Assembly: GCA_045113315.1 (NCBI GenBank)
Contig: JBGUIX010000006.1
Coordinates: 186,001 to 250,000, forward strand
Direction: 5' to 3'
Source of the DNA: RUG13091 sp045113315
Lineage (GTDB): Bacteria > Bacillota_I > Bacilli_A > RFN20 > CAG-826
DNA: 64,000 nt
Part shown: one piece after another, positions 18,343 to 27,206 of the stretch
Position numbering within the stretch: the first letter of the stretch is position 1
How the letters are laid out: each line of letters opens with the position of its first letter
The notes under the pieces: generated by a model
The model's database searches: none
Told to the model about the DNA's origin: nothing
What the model saw: only the letters and a program-made list of their open reading frames with translations
Made by a program: the position numbers and the translations under genes

Positions 18343-18370
18343 AGTTAACATAATAGAAATTATGCGAAGT
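18343..18370 (-). other. dif: dif site (XerCD recombination site)
   Basis: On the minus strand: 11-bp arm ACTTCGCATAA, 6-bp centre TTTCTA, 11-bp arm TTATGTTAACT. The right arm matches the XerD arm of known dif sites (TTATGTTAAAT in Escherichia, TTATGTAAACT in Bacillus), and the left arm combines ACTTC of Bacillus with GCATAA of Escherichia. Total length 28 bp as expected. Genes on both sides point toward it and a Xer recombinase gene is 2 kb away. Confidence 0.82.
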
Positions 18371-18411
18371 AGGTATTTTATAGCGTTTTTCCTCTATTAT
18401 TGTGTGGATAA

Positions 18412-18434
18412 CAAAAAAAGCACCTTTCGATGCT
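18412..18434 (-). terminator. Intrinsic terminator after nadD-yqeK
   Basis: Read on the minus strand: AGCATC / GGTGCT stem with one mismatch and a GAAA loop, followed by seven T. Confidence 0.78.
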
Positions 18435-18457
18435 ATTTATGTGATTCTGCTATTTTA

Positions 18458-19540
18458 TTATAAATATTGTTTAAAGCATTTAGAGGTTAACTCATTTTCT
18501 ATCGATTTATTATGATTTAATAGGAATTCTTTGTTAGCTTTTAAAACAATTTTGAATCCTTCCTCGGCATTGTTTTTCATTGCGGTTATTAAATCTGATG
18601 AGTCGAATCCTCTTGTTGGCTCGATTTTATCTGCTGCATAAATAATCTTGCCCATTAATATCATGTTTGAATTGCCTGTAGCGTGAAATTCAATAGCTTC
18701 AAGCATATCTTTATCATCAACTTCAAACATTTTATTGGCTAAATATGCTCCTGCAAATTGATGATATGCGAATTTTGGTAAATCCTTATATTCACTAAAA
18801 TGTTCGCAAACGATTTTGTATTGTTCTTCTAAAGGTATGTCTTTACCTAAATCATGTAACAATCCAGCAAAATAATATTTTAGTGGTTTATCTAAATTAT
18901 TTGAAACGGCTATCTCGTATGCTAATTTTGCGACGCTTTTAACATGTGATAGTCTATGAGGGGTCAATATTCTGTTTAGCTCCACCATACCTGAATACAA
19001 ATTATTTTCTACTATGTAGAAAAGAACCTCATCGGGTAATTCTAGACTCTTTAATTCTCTAATTTTTGTGGACGAAACATCATAGTCATCTCCTAAAATA
19101 GGCATCATTTGATATTTTTTGACGTTTTCGTCATTAATCTGATGTCCCGGTCTTTTATAGAAGATGATTTTTGCGAGTTTTGATAATTCTTCCGCTTCTT
19201 TCCATCTATGAAATTCGTTCACTTGATCCGCACCGATAAGGTAAAAGATGTTATCCTTTGGATATTTTTCCTTCATATAGCGGATTGTATCGATGGAATA
19301 ATTGATTTCTTTACTACTATTAAGTTCATAATCATCAATATGAAAATGTTTATGACCCTTAATAGCGAGTTCTAACATTTTGATTTTATCTTCTCTAGGA
19401 GCGGAAGAATCTTTCCATACGGAAATACGTGCCGGAAGGAAAAATACGTCTCCATCGAGCGCTTTTGCGGCTTTTTCGGCCATGTTGATATGACCGTTAT
19501 GGACCGGATCGAATGCTCCACCGAAAATAATTCTATTCAT
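18458..19540 (-). CDS. nadD: NadD-YqeK fusion: nicotinate-nucleotide adenylyltransferase + HD hydrolase
   Basis: 360 residues with two domains that are separate genes in Bacillus. Residues 1 to about 185 are NadD: GGAFDPVHNGHINMA, LIGADQVNEFHRW and VSSTKIRELK; it makes NaAD from nicotinate mononucleotide. From about 195 comes an HD domain: HRLSHVKSVAKLAYEIA, FAGLLHDLGKD, YHQFAGAYLA and ATGNSNM, matching YqeK, a diadenosine-tetraphosphate hydrolase family. Fused forms occur in some Mollicutes (family knowledge). It is last in the yqeG-yqeH-yhbY-nadD order and starts 2 nt after yhbY. Confidence 0.93.
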   Translation of the reverse strand: MNRIIFGGAFDPVHNGHINMAEKAAKALDGDVFFLPARISVWKDSSAPREDKIKMLELAIKGHKHFHIDDYELNSSKEINYSIDTIRYMKEKYPKDNIFYLIGADQVNEFHRWKEAEELSKLAKIIFYKRPGHQINDENVKKYQMMPILGDDYDVSSTKIRELKSLELPDEVLFYIVENNLYSGMVELNRILTPHRLSHVKSVAKLAYEIAVSNNLDKPLKYYFAGLLHDLGKDIPLEEQYKIVCEHFSEYKDLPKFAYHQFAGAYLANKMFEVDDKDMLEAIEFHATGNSNMILMGKIIYAADKIEPTRGFDSSDLITAMKNNAEEGFKIVLKANKEFLLNHNKSIENELTSKCFKQYL

Positions 19541-19542
19541 TT

Positions 19543-19836
19543 TTACTTTTTGAAATTAAACTTGTGGTTGTCTTTGTTGAAACGATATAAAACAATTACC
19601 CTTCCCACTACTTGGATAATTTCTGCATTTAACTGGCTGGATAAATCTAAAGCTAGTTTCATCACTGGAACAGCAACTGATTTCATGACATCGATTTTAA
19701 TCAGTTCACGAGCAGTTAAAGCTTTATCAAGCATCGCTAAAACAGTATCACTAATCTCATTTTTACCGATTTGATACTTTGTATCAAGTGTAGAAGCAAT
19801 GCTTTTTAATTGTCTTTTTTGATCTGAAGTTAGCAT
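19543..19836 (-). CDS. yhbY: CRM-domain RNA-binding protein YhbY
   Basis: 97 residues, YhbY/CRM fold that associates with pre-50S ribosomal particles. Sequence: LTSDQKRQLKSIASTLDTKYQIGKNEIS, then ELIKIDVMKS and IQVVGRVIVLYRFNKDN, the conserved GxxxxLYR-type end. It lies in the usual place between yqeH and nadD, with one base to yqeH and two to nadD, so it is in a single operon for ribosome assembly and NAD synthesis. Confidence 0.92.
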   Translation of the reverse strand: MLTSDQKRQLKSIASTLDTKYQIGKNEISDTVLAMLDKALTARELIKIDVMKSVAVPVMKLALDLSSQLNAEIIQVVGRVIVLYRFNKDNHKFNFKK

Positions 19837-19837
19837 A

Positions 19838-20980
19838 TTATCTTAATTTTCCTAAAGATTCTTTAATAGCTGCACCCTTTGGGAACATGACACGGATGAC
19901 TTGTCCCTTAGCAACAAAGGAAATCCAGCCTAAACCCTCGATAGCGATATCGTGAACTTGGCCGTCATTTTCCATGGTATATTCGAAGAAGTCATAATCA
20001 CGGAATGAGGTAATTCTTTCACTAACAGGTCTTAAAGATCTCTTTCTATTATTTTCTTCAATGAAGTCATCCACTTTAGCGGAGGATAACTTTTTAATCT
20101 CTACGCCTTCTGCACAATATAATTTGATGGCGGTGGCTCTACCAGAATACATTTCAAAATATCCTAAGGAGCCTAAAGCAATAGCATCACCTTTGGTGAT
20201 TGTGCGGTAATGTGTTTCAATCTTTCTTCTTGGAGTAATAAGTTTTTGTACTTCTTTCTCCACTTTACCCATGACTGATGTCGCAAGTGAGAATCCAGGT
20301 AATTCATAAATGAAGGATGAATTTGTTAATGGGATGCTCATGACTTTGACATTTGTGCCACGATAGTTCTCAGTTTTAATTTGCCATTTTGTTTTATTTA
20401 TATAATGTTTTAAGAATTTGTTGATTAATGATGTTTTGCCGGAATTCAAAGAACCGATCATATAAATATCATGGGCTTTTCTTGCTGCATCATATTTCTT
20501 CATCAATTCTTTAACATCGACATCATCTTCATTTCCGAGAACAGTTATAGATTCTGGTTTAATACCACATTCAGTAAATCTTTCTCTTAAGAAACGTTCT
20601 AATGTTTCATCTTTGATTAAGTTAGAGAATAAATCTCTATGAGTGCCGATAACACCAACTTGAAGTTTCTTAACTTTCTTCACAACATCAGGATTTAATG
20701 TTCCATTAAATGTGAATAAGTCGACAACCCAAATGATATAAGCGTCTGTTGCAACCGCATCATCAAGAATCTTTGTGGTGGCTTTATCGATGTTTTGCTC
20801 CAAAGCGCCAGTGTTAATAACTTTCATGAAATCAAAGCATTTTTGACAATACAAAACTTGTTGACCGTCATTATAGTTATCTAATAGGTCCTTTTGGATA
20901 TAACCTTTTTCTTTTGGCTTTGAGCTTTGTAATACTGCTCCGCAGTTATAACAACGCATCACTCTTCTAATCTTTCCCAT
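19838..20980 (-). CDS. yqeH: Ribosome-assembly GTPase YqeH
   Basis: 380 residues, circularly permuted GTPase required for 30S subunit maturation. An N-terminal zinc finger (CYNCGAVL ... CQKCFDFM) is followed by the permuted order: DLFTFNGT first, then GTHRDLF, and the P-loop GSLNSGKTSLINKFL near residue 175, then SIPLTNSSFIYELPG. Start chosen at the ATG with GGAGG 8 nt upstream; it overlaps the end of yqeG by 14 nt. All G motifs are recognisable, so it should be active. Confidence 0.94.
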   Translation of the reverse strand: MGKIRRVMRCYNCGAVLQSSKPKEKGYIQKDLLDNYNDGQQVLYCQKCFDFMKVINTGALEQNIDKATTKILDDAVATDAYIIWVVDLFTFNGTLNPDVVKKVKKLQVGVIGTHRDLFSNLIKDETLERFLRERFTECGIKPESITVLGNEDDVDVKELMKKYDAARKAHDIYMIGSLNSGKTSLINKFLKHYINKTKWQIKTENYRGTNVKVMSIPLTNSSFIYELPGFSLATSVMGKVEKEVQKLITPRRKIETHYRTITKGDAIALGSLGYFEMYSGRATAIKLYCAEGVEIKKLSSAKVDDFIEENNRKRSLRPVSERITSFRDYDFFEYTMENDGQVHDIAIEGLGWISFVAKGQVIRVMFPKGAAIKESLGKLR

Positions 20981-21500
20981 AAATAATCCTCCAATCGATT
21001 AAGTTGCCTTTTTTCTTATGGTATTTTCTTATTGGCCTACCGAATAATCTATTGATATGAGTAGTCCATTGATCTTCTTTGACAATCTTTTCTGTAAGAA
21101 TAACTCTTATTCCCACTCTTTTTGCGGCAGCGACATCAGTCATCATTTGATCACCAACTAGCATTACTTCCTCATTTGGCCATCCTTTCTCTTTTAGAAA
21201 TCTTCTAATTTTATAGCCAAATGGTTTTCTTGCGCTGTTGATATATTCAACACCTAAGTCGTTAGCATATGTACTCACGCGCTTACCGCGATTGTTAGAA
21301 ACGATAATAGGAACTATGCCCGCTTTAATTACATTATTAACTAATTCTCTAGCTCTATCTGTTGGATGAAATAACTTATAACTATCTAATGTATTATCGA
21401 GATCCATAAGCAAATATTTCACATTTTGTTGTTTATAGAATCCGATATCTATTTCATAGATAGATTTAGCGACTGCAAACGGAACGTATTTCCTCTTCAT
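20967..21500 (-). CDS. yqeG: HAD-family phosphatase YqeG
   Basis: 177 residues, HAD-superfamily (subfamily IIIA) phosphatase. Motif I is MDLDNTLDS with both Asp, motif II IIVSNN, and motif III MLVGDQMMTDVAAAKRVG. Similar to YqeG/GEP4-type phosphatases; GEP4 removes the phosphate of phosphatidylglycerophosphate, but the bacterial substrate is not settled here. It is first in the yqeG-yqeH-yhbY-nadD unit and follows a terminator and the TTAGTA repeat. Confidence 0.88.
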   Translation of the reverse strand: MKRKYVPFAVAKSIYEIDIGFYKQQNVKYLLMDLDNTLDSYKLFHPTDRARELVNNVIKAGIVPIIVSNNRGKRVSTYANDLGVEYINSARKPFGYKIRRFLKEKGWPNEEVMLVGDQMMTDVAAAKRVGIRVILTEKIVKEDQWTTHINRLFGRPIRKYHKKKGNLIDWRIIYGKD

Positions 21501-21580
21501 AACTTTATAACTAAATTGTAAATGAAAAAGTCTTATAATAATAGACTTTATTATTTTCTATTTTAATATTTTGCGTAAAA

Positions 21581-21617
21581 AAACACCTGCTATTTACATA
21601 AACAACAGGTGATTTTT
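21581..21617 (-). terminator. Bidirectional-looking terminator after parC
   Basis: CACCTG (21584-21589) pairs with CAGGTG (21606-21611) around a 16-nt loop, with an A-run on the left and T-run on the right, so it can work in both directions; on the minus strand it closes parE-parC. Confidence 0.75.
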
Positions 21618-21630
21618 TGTTATTTTACAA

Positions 21631-21658
21631 AACTAATAATGTACTAATAAACTACTAA
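21631..21658 (-). repeat. 11-bp-period hexamer repeat, three units
   Basis: Plus-strand AACTAA (21631), TACTAA (21642) and TACTAA (21653), each 11 bp apart; TTAGTA in the sense of parC transcription. It lies between the parC stop and its terminator. Confidence 0.65.
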
Positions 21659-21684
21659 TAATATTTTTAACATACTATGTATGT

Positions 21685-24333
21685 TTATTCGTCATCATCA
21701 ATATCGAAGATGGAAATTTGTTCGAAGGATTTTTCTTCTTTCTTTTCATCAGGTTTATTAGAAACATTTTCCTCTTCAATTTCTTCAATCAATGATTCGG
21801 AAGCTTCTTCAGAAGTAACTTCTTCCACTTTCTTTTCTTTTTCTATGATTGGTCTAGAAAGAGTGTTTTTATCGATTCTTTCAATCTTGCAATCTAAGAT
21901 TGTATCAACAAAAGTTCTCGCTGGAATTTTCATATTTGTTTTGGCGTATTTAGCTTCTGTTGGTCTTAAATCGTCGATTTCGACAGTCTCTACACTATTA
22001 TCACTTAAGGCAAGATTTAATTTAATTAAATCTAAGTCTTTAGAAATCTTCATTGCGCTCACAACTTTATGTGGATCGCCTTTAAACGATGGACAAATTT
22101 CACTAGTCTTTCCTAGGCGCTGTGTGCGCATAACCTTATTAAGATCAATAATTCTTTCGTGAGCCTTATCGGTAACTACCACGGCTTTGGCTTTTTCGCC
22201 CTCATCTAAGGCGATTAAAGCTACAGCTTGATTCTTTCCTAGTCCACTGACGGATTTGACGCCTCCGGCCTTTGATCCGAGAATTGTTAATTCGTTTTCG
22301 TTAAATAAGGTACCTAACCCATTATTTGTTAAAACAAATAAATCACTATTTCCAGTTAAAATTTGAATTCCAACAACCTCATCCCCACTTAACAACTTCA
22401 TACATTTTGCTGGGCGAGAACGTTTCATGGTTTCTAAAGAGGATAAAGACATACGTTTAATCTGTCCAAATTTAGATAAGAAAGCGAGATAAATATCGTT
22501 TCTAATCTGGTGAACAGCGATAGCTTTTACAATCTTTTCTCCGGCTGCAAAAGTGATCAAAGTGTTAAGGTGAACACCTTCATCTTTATAACGGTTTTCA
22601 GTTAATTTATGAACTGGAATACAGACATAGTTACCTATATTTGTGAAACAAATAAGGTAATCGGTTGTTAAAGCGGTGCCTAAACCGACTAAGACATCAC
22701 CACTCTTAAGGCCTGGTAAAGCATCTTCTCCTGAGCCTTTATAAGACTTGATGGAGCAGCGTTTTGCATAGCCGTCACGAGTGACAACAACCACTGTTTC
22801 TTCTTCAGCGATTAATTGACGTTTATCGATTGGTTTATCTTCTTCTTTTTCCACGATTTGAGTACGTCTTTCGTCGCCATATTTTTCTGCGATTTGTTTT
22901 AAATCTTTGATTAAAACACGATTTAGTTTATTAGGATCGGAAAGGATACCTTCTAAAGTTTCAATATCTTTAATTAGTTGTTTTCTTTCCGCTTCTAAAA
23001 TTTCCTCATCGGTATGGCTTAATTTATATAAAGGCATGGTTACGATAGCTTCTGCTTGTTCATTAGAAAAACCATAATGATTCATCAAGTTGACTTTACT
23101 ATCTGCCTTGTCTTTACTTTTTCTAATAATTTCAACTACTTCGTTGATGTAAAGCGAAGCTTTAATTAAACCTTCAACAATATGTAATCTTCCAGAATAC
23201 TTCTCTAAATCAAACTTGCTTTGTCTAGTGATGACATCCACTTGGTGTTCGATATAAGCATCGATAAAATCTAATAAAGTTAAGGTTTTTGGTCGGCCAT
23301 TAACAATTGCCACCATATTAGCGGAATATGATGTAACTAAGCTTGTTTTGCTCTTTAAATAGCGTAATAAAAGGTCAACTTTTGCATCTTTTTTACAATC
23401 AATTGCGATTCTAATGCCCTTATAATCACTTTCGTCTCTAACTTCCACTAGTCCACTGACGGATTTAGAATGGATAATTTTGTCTATTTCATAGACAAGG
23501 TCTTTTTTGACCACTTTATAAGGTATTTCTGTGATGATAATTTGTTGATTATCTTTATTTTGAACAATTTCTGTCTTACTAGCGACTTCAATTTTTCCAC
23601 GGCCTGTTAAATAAATATTTTTAATGCCTTCGGAACGATAAATAAGTCCACCACCTGGGAAATCTGGACCTTTGACATATTCCATTAAATCTTCTGAAGT
23701 TGCGGTTTTATGTCCAATACGATAAATAATTGCATCAATTACTTCTTTTAAGTTGTGTGGAGGAATTTCAGTTGCTAAAGCAACTGCAATACCTTCAGTA
23801 CCATTACATAAAAGGTTTGGGAATCTGGATGGCAAAACAATTGGTTCGAGTTCTGTGTCATCAAAGTTTAACTGCATATCAACTGTTTTCTTTTCGATAT
23901 CTCTCACTAGTTCGTTGCTGAGTTCAGATAATCTTGATTCTGTATAACGGTAAGCCGCTGGTTGGTCGCCATCGATACTACCATTGTTACCCTGAAAGTC
24001 GATCAATGGATATCTAACTTTCCAATCCTGGCTCATTCTGGCTAATGCTTCATAGATAGAAGTATCACCATGTGGGTGGAAAGTACCCATAACCGCACCA
24101 ACGGTATGAGCACATTTTTTAGTTGGTTTATTAAAAGTGTTACCACTTTTATACATCGAGAAAATGATTCTTCTTTGGACCGGTTTTAAACCATCTCTAA
24201 CATCTGGGATAGCACGGTCTTGAATAACATATTTAGCATAGGTAGCGTAACGGCTACTCATGACATCTTCAAGGGGTTCATTGGAAATATTTTCCACAAT
24301 AATATCAATGACTTCTTCTTTTTTCTTAGCCAT
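21685..24333 (-). CDS. parC: DNA topoisomerase IV subunit A
   Basis: 882 residues, DNA-breaking subunit of topoisomerase IV, which decatenates sister chromosomes. The catalytic Tyr region AAYRYTESRLSEL and the VQRRIIFSMYKSG / GAVMGTFHPHGDTSIYEAL helix are present. The C-terminal beta-pinwheel lacks the QRRGGKG GyrA box, so ParC is preferred over GyrA. The last 60 residues are a Glu/Ser-rich acidic tail ending in a DIDDDE-type cluster. It starts 2 nt after the parE stop with AGGAGG upstream. Confidence 0.9.
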   Translation of the reverse strand: MAKKKEEVIDIIVENISNEPLEDVMSSRYATYAKYVIQDRAIPDVRDGLKPVQRRIIFSMYKSGNTFNKPTKKCAHTVGAVMGTFHPHGDTSIYEALARMSQDWKVRYPLIDFQGNNGSIDGDQPAAYRYTESRLSELSNELVRDIEKKTVDMQLNFDDTELEPIVLPSRFPNLLCNGTEGIAVALATEIPPHNLKEVIDAIIYRIGHKTATSEDLMEYVKGPDFPGGGLIYRSEGIKNIYLTGRGKIEVASKTEIVQNKDNQQIIITEIPYKVVKKDLVYEIDKIIHSKSVSGLVEVRDESDYKGIRIAIDCKKDAKVDLLLRYLKSKTSLVTSYSANMVAIVNGRPKTLTLLDFIDAYIEHQVDVITRQSKFDLEKYSGRLHIVEGLIKASLYINEVVEIIRKSKDKADSKVNLMNHYGFSNEQAEAIVTMPLYKLSHTDEEILEAERKQLIKDIETLEGILSDPNKLNRVLIKDLKQIAEKYGDERRTQIVEKEEDKPIDKRQLIAEEETVVVVTRDGYAKRCSIKSYKGSGEDALPGLKSGDVLVGLGTALTTDYLICFTNIGNYVCIPVHKLTENRYKDEGVHLNTLITFAAGEKIVKAIAVHQIRNDIYLAFLSKFGQIKRMSLSSLETMKRSRPAKCMKLLSGDEVVGIQILTGNSDLFVLTNNGLGTLFNENELTILGSKAGGVKSVSGLGKNQAVALIALDEGEKAKAVVVTDKAHERIIDLNKVMRTQRLGKTSEICPSFKGDPHKVVSAMKISKDLDLIKLNLALSDNSVETVEIDDLRPTEAKYAKTNMKIPARTFVDTILDCKIERIDKNTLSRPIIEKEKKVEEVTSEEASESLIEEIEEENVSNKPDEKKEEKSFEQISIFDIDDDE

Positions 24334-24335
24334 AA

Positions 24336-26282
24336 TTATTTGACCTCCTTCATGAATGTGTCAATTTCATTGAAATTGACGTTCTCCTCAACCCACTTCT
24401 TTCTAGAGGTTGTATCTTTACCCATAAGGGTCGAGACACGACTATCCGCAAGAAGAGGATCTTCGATATCAACACGGATTAATAAACGTGATCTTGGATC
24501 CATGGTTGTTTCCTTAAGTTGGATAGCATCCATTTCACCTAAGCCTTTATAACGAGAAACTTTATATCCCGATCCGATTATTTTTTTAGCTTTTTCTAGC
24601 CCTTCATCATCCCAAGCATATTCCTGTTTCATCTTGTGGTTTTCTTCTTTAAAGACACGATATAAAGGAGGAACCGCTATATAGACATGTCCAGATGTGA
24701 TTAAAGGACGCATATAATGATAGAAGAACGTTAGTAATAACGTTTGGATGTGAGCACCATCGGTATCAGCATCGGTCATGATGATGATTTTTCCATAATG
24801 GATGTCTTCAATATCAAATGATTGACCAAAACCAGCACCAATTGTGTTGATTATGGTCGCAATTTCTTCATTTTTCAAAACAGCAGAAATAGCCATGCCA
24901 TCTGTATTTAATGGTTTACCACGTAGTGGTAAGATTGCTTGGTGCAAACGATCTCTACCTTTCTTTGCACTGCCGCCAGCGGAATCACCTTCAACGATAA
25001 ATAATTCATTTTTAGCGTAATCCTTACTCTGAGCAGGTGTTAATTTATCAGATAAAATGACTTCAGTTTTGGCTTTTTTAGCACTTCTAGCTTCATCTTT
25101 TGCCTTTCTAGCCGCTAATCTGGCAGCTTGGCTATCGAGACATTTTTTAATTAAGTTCACTGCCATATCTCTATTCTCTGTGAGATAATAAGTAAACTTA
25201 TTATATATCATATTTTGCACAATGTAGGTTGCTTCTTGAGTACCCAATTTTCCTTTAGTTTGACCTTCAAATTCGAGTAATTTTTCAGGTATTTTTAAGG
25301 AGATAACTGCGGTGATACCTTCTCTGATATCGTTACCATCAAGCTTCTTACCGTGTAATAAATTGTAGTTTTCAGCAAAATCATTTACCGCTCTTGTGAT
25401 ACCGGTTTTAAAACCAACTTCGTGTGTTCCACCTTCTTTTGTCCTTACGTTATTGACGTAGGAAAGGATGGTTTCGTTATAGTCTTCATAGCAGAATTGA
25501 AGAGCAATTTCGGTACTGATTCCAGTGTTTTCGTCGACGTCTGCAAAGTCGGCGATTTCGGTCATTGGGGACTTACTAGCATTAATGCTAGCGACGTATT
25601 CCACAAGACCATTTTCATAATAGAATTCTTCATTGTCGCCGGTTCTTTCATCAATTAAAACAAAGCGTACACCCTTCATCAAAAAGGCACTTTCTTTTAA
25701 GTGGCCAGCGATAATATCACGCTTAAATTCGACGGTCGAAAAGATGGTTGGATCAGGTTTGAATCTCACTAATGTACCATGCTTTTTGGTATTTCCGATC
25801 TTCTCGAGTTCGGTGACAATATGCCCACCATTTTCGAAGCGCATATGGTATATAGTACCGTCTTTAAAGACGGTAACATCTAAATAAACACTTAAAGCGT
25901 TGGTTACTGAAGCACCGACACCATGTAATCCAGCAGCGGATTTATAAACCGCACTATTGAATTTACCACCAGCGTGTAATTCCGTAAAAACTAATTCTAA
26001 AGCAGGTCTTCCGGTTTCCTTGTTGATACCGCAAGGAATACCACGACCTTCATCTTGGACAGAACATGAACCATCTTTATGAATGGTAATTGTAATTTTT
26101 TCACCGAAACCAGACAAAGCTTCATCAACAGCGTTGTCAACGATCTCCCAAACTAAATGATGTAGACCAGTTCCGTTTGTTGAACCGATATACATTGCTG
26201 GTCTTTTTCTGACACCTTCAAGTCCTTGCAAAACATGGATGTCATCAGCAGTATATGTGGTTTTAATATTATTACTTGCCAT
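24336..26282 (-). CDS. parE: DNA topoisomerase IV subunit B
   Basis: 648 residues, ATPase subunit of topoisomerase IV. GHKL motifs: EIVDNAVDEALSG (N-box), DEGRGIP and GLHGVGASVTNALS; TOPRIM motif LFIVEGDSAGGSAKKGRDR and IIIMTDADTDGAHI. No insert typical of some GyrB proteins. The chosen start gives MASNNIKTTY with GGAGAG upstream; a 12-residue longer version lacks a binding site. It is divergent from plsY and its promoter region carries a TATAAT box. ParE is preferred to GyrB because the partner lacks the GyrA box. Confidence 0.9.
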   Translation of the reverse strand: MASNNIKTTYTADDIHVLQGLEGVRKRPAMYIGSTNGTGLHHLVWEIVDNAVDEALSGFGEKITITIHKDGSCSVQDEGRGIPCGINKETGRPALELVFTELHAGGKFNSAVYKSAAGLHGVGASVTNALSVYLDVTVFKDGTIYHMRFENGGHIVTELEKIGNTKKHGTLVRFKPDPTIFSTVEFKRDIIAGHLKESAFLMKGVRFVLIDERTGDNEEFYYENGLVEYVASINASKSPMTEIADFADVDENTGISTEIALQFCYEDYNETILSYVNNVRTKEGGTHEVGFKTGITRAVNDFAENYNLLHGKKLDGNDIREGITAVISLKIPEKLLEFEGQTKGKLGTQEATYIVQNMIYNKFTYYLTENRDMAVNLIKKCLDSQAARLAARKAKDEARSAKKAKTEVILSDKLTPAQSKDYAKNELFIVEGDSAGGSAKKGRDRLHQAILPLRGKPLNTDGMAISAVLKNEEIATIINTIGAGFGQSFDIEDIHYGKIIIMTDADTDGAHIQTLLLTFFYHYMRPLITSGHVYIAVPPLYRVFKEENHKMKQEYAWDDEGLEKAKKIIGSGYKVSRYKGLGEMDAIQLKETTMDPRSRLLIRVDIEDPLLADSRVSTLMGKDTTSRKKWVEENVNFNEIDTFMKEVK

Positions 26283-26324
26283 ATATGTTCTCTCCAAATC
26301 GTTTTTAATTATAATCAAAAACTG

Positions 26325-26352
26325 TTGAAAATATAAAGATATTTAGTATAAT
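26325..26352 (+). promoter_or_regulatory. Sigma-A-type promoter of plsY
   Basis: -35 TTGAAA (26325-26330), 16-bp spacer, -10 TATAAT (26347-26352). A normal GGAGGT leader follows before the ATG, unlike the leaderless genes nearby. Confidence 0.75.
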
Positions 26353-26380
26353 GACTACTAGCATTTTTTGGAGGTGTTTT

Positions 26381-27175
26381 ATGAATATATTATTAATTAA
26401 TATATTGGTAGCGTTATTCACAATAATAATTGGTTACTTTTTTGGTTCAATTCCTACAGCAGTGTGGGTTGGAAAAATCTTCTTCCATCAAGATCCAAGA
26501 AACTTAGGTTCCCATAATGCCGGTGGCACAAACGCTGGTCGTTTATGGGGGAAGAAAGTTGGTTTTTGTGTCATCTTACTCGACATGATCAAGACCATTG
26601 CCCCACTTTATATCTGCTGGGCAATCTATACTTTTGCCAAATTTGATTATGCTGGTATTACAGGTGCTGGTTTTACTTCTGGTTATCACCCATTAATTGC
26701 TGATGTTAAAACTTTCTATACATCCGCTAATGAATTATATGCAATTCAATGGCCGATTTATTGGTTAGCGCCACTCGCAGTTATGATTGGCCATTGTTGG
26801 CCAATGTTCGCCAACTTCAAAGGTGGCAAGGCTGCAAGTAACTTCATGGGAATTACCGTCATGAGTAGCTGGATGCTCGGTTTCTTACCTGGTTTCTTCT
26901 ATCTCGGAGTTCTTAAATGGAAAAAATATGTGTCATTATCCGCGATTCTTCAAGGCATATTTGTGACAGTTATTACTTGGGTTTGGGCATTGCTTGTGAT
27001 GTTTAAAGTTATACCAAATGATATCGCTTGGTTACCGATGTATGGACCATCATTAAATCCTAATTGGGTTTACGCTACAGTTGTTACTATCATGGCTATT
27101 GTTATGATTGCTAGACACCATGAAAATATCGCCAGATTACGTGCTGGAACCGAAAGAAAAATCAAATGGATGTAA
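26381..27175 (+). CDS. plsY: Glycerol-3-phosphate acyltransferase PlsY
   Basis: 264 residues, integral membrane enzyme moving an acyl group from acyl-phosphate to glycerol-3-phosphate, the first step of phospholipid synthesis. All three PlsY motifs are visible: GSIPTAVWVGKIF, NLGSHNAGGTNAGR and GHCWPMFANFKGGKAASNF. About 60 residues longer than the usual 200, because of an inserted segment at about 85-125 between early membrane helices and a longer end. Start fixed by GGAGGTG 7 nt upstream. It is divergent from parE and closed by a perfect palindrome terminator. Confidence 0.93.
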   Translation: MNILLINILVALFTIIIGYFFGSIPTAVWVGKIFFHQDPRNLGSHNAGGTNAGRLWGKKVGFCVILLDMIKTIAPLYICWAIYTFAKFDYAGITGAGFTSGYHPLIADVKTFYTSANELYAIQWPIYWLAPLAVMIGHCWPMFANFKGGKAASNFMGITVMSSWMLGFLPGFFYLGVLKWKKYVSLSAILQGIFVTVITWVWALLVMFKVIPNDIAWLPMYGPSLNPNWVYATVVTIMAIVMIARHHENIARLRAGTERKIKWM

Positions 27176-27185
27176 TAGTCCAAGA

Positions 27186-27202
27186 TTAGTATTAAATTAG
27201 TA
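27186..27202 (+). repeat. 11-bp-period hexamer repeat (TTAGTA-N5-TTAGTA)
   Basis: TTAGTA at 27186-27191 and 27197-27202, beginning 11 nt after the plsY stop and just before its terminator. Confidence 0.6.
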
Positions 27203-27206
27203 AAAT

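Larger units (their letters stand above)
18191..18457. other. Intergenic pause between convergent strands
   Basis: 267 nt with no gene. It contains the TTAGTA 11-bp repeat (18201-18217), an AT-rich stretch, the dif-like site (18343-18370) and a terminator for the minus-strand nadD unit (18412-18434). Two DnaA-box-like nonamers (18249, 18403) are also there but are not enough to call an origin. Confidence 0.7.

Noticed and set aside
18249..18411. DnaA-box-like TGTGGAAAA (18249) and TGTGGATAA (18403) around an AT-rich stretch, resembling an origin
   Set aside because: Only two boxes, no dnaA/dnaN/recF nearby, and the strand pattern plus dif-like site argue for a terminus. Two nonamers can occur by chance in DNA this AT-rich.
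21669..21686. Palindrome AACATAC / GTATGTT at the end of parC, possibly a Xer or phage site
   Set aside because: It lacks the 11-6-11 geometry of dif and more probably is a minor hairpin beside the parC terminator.
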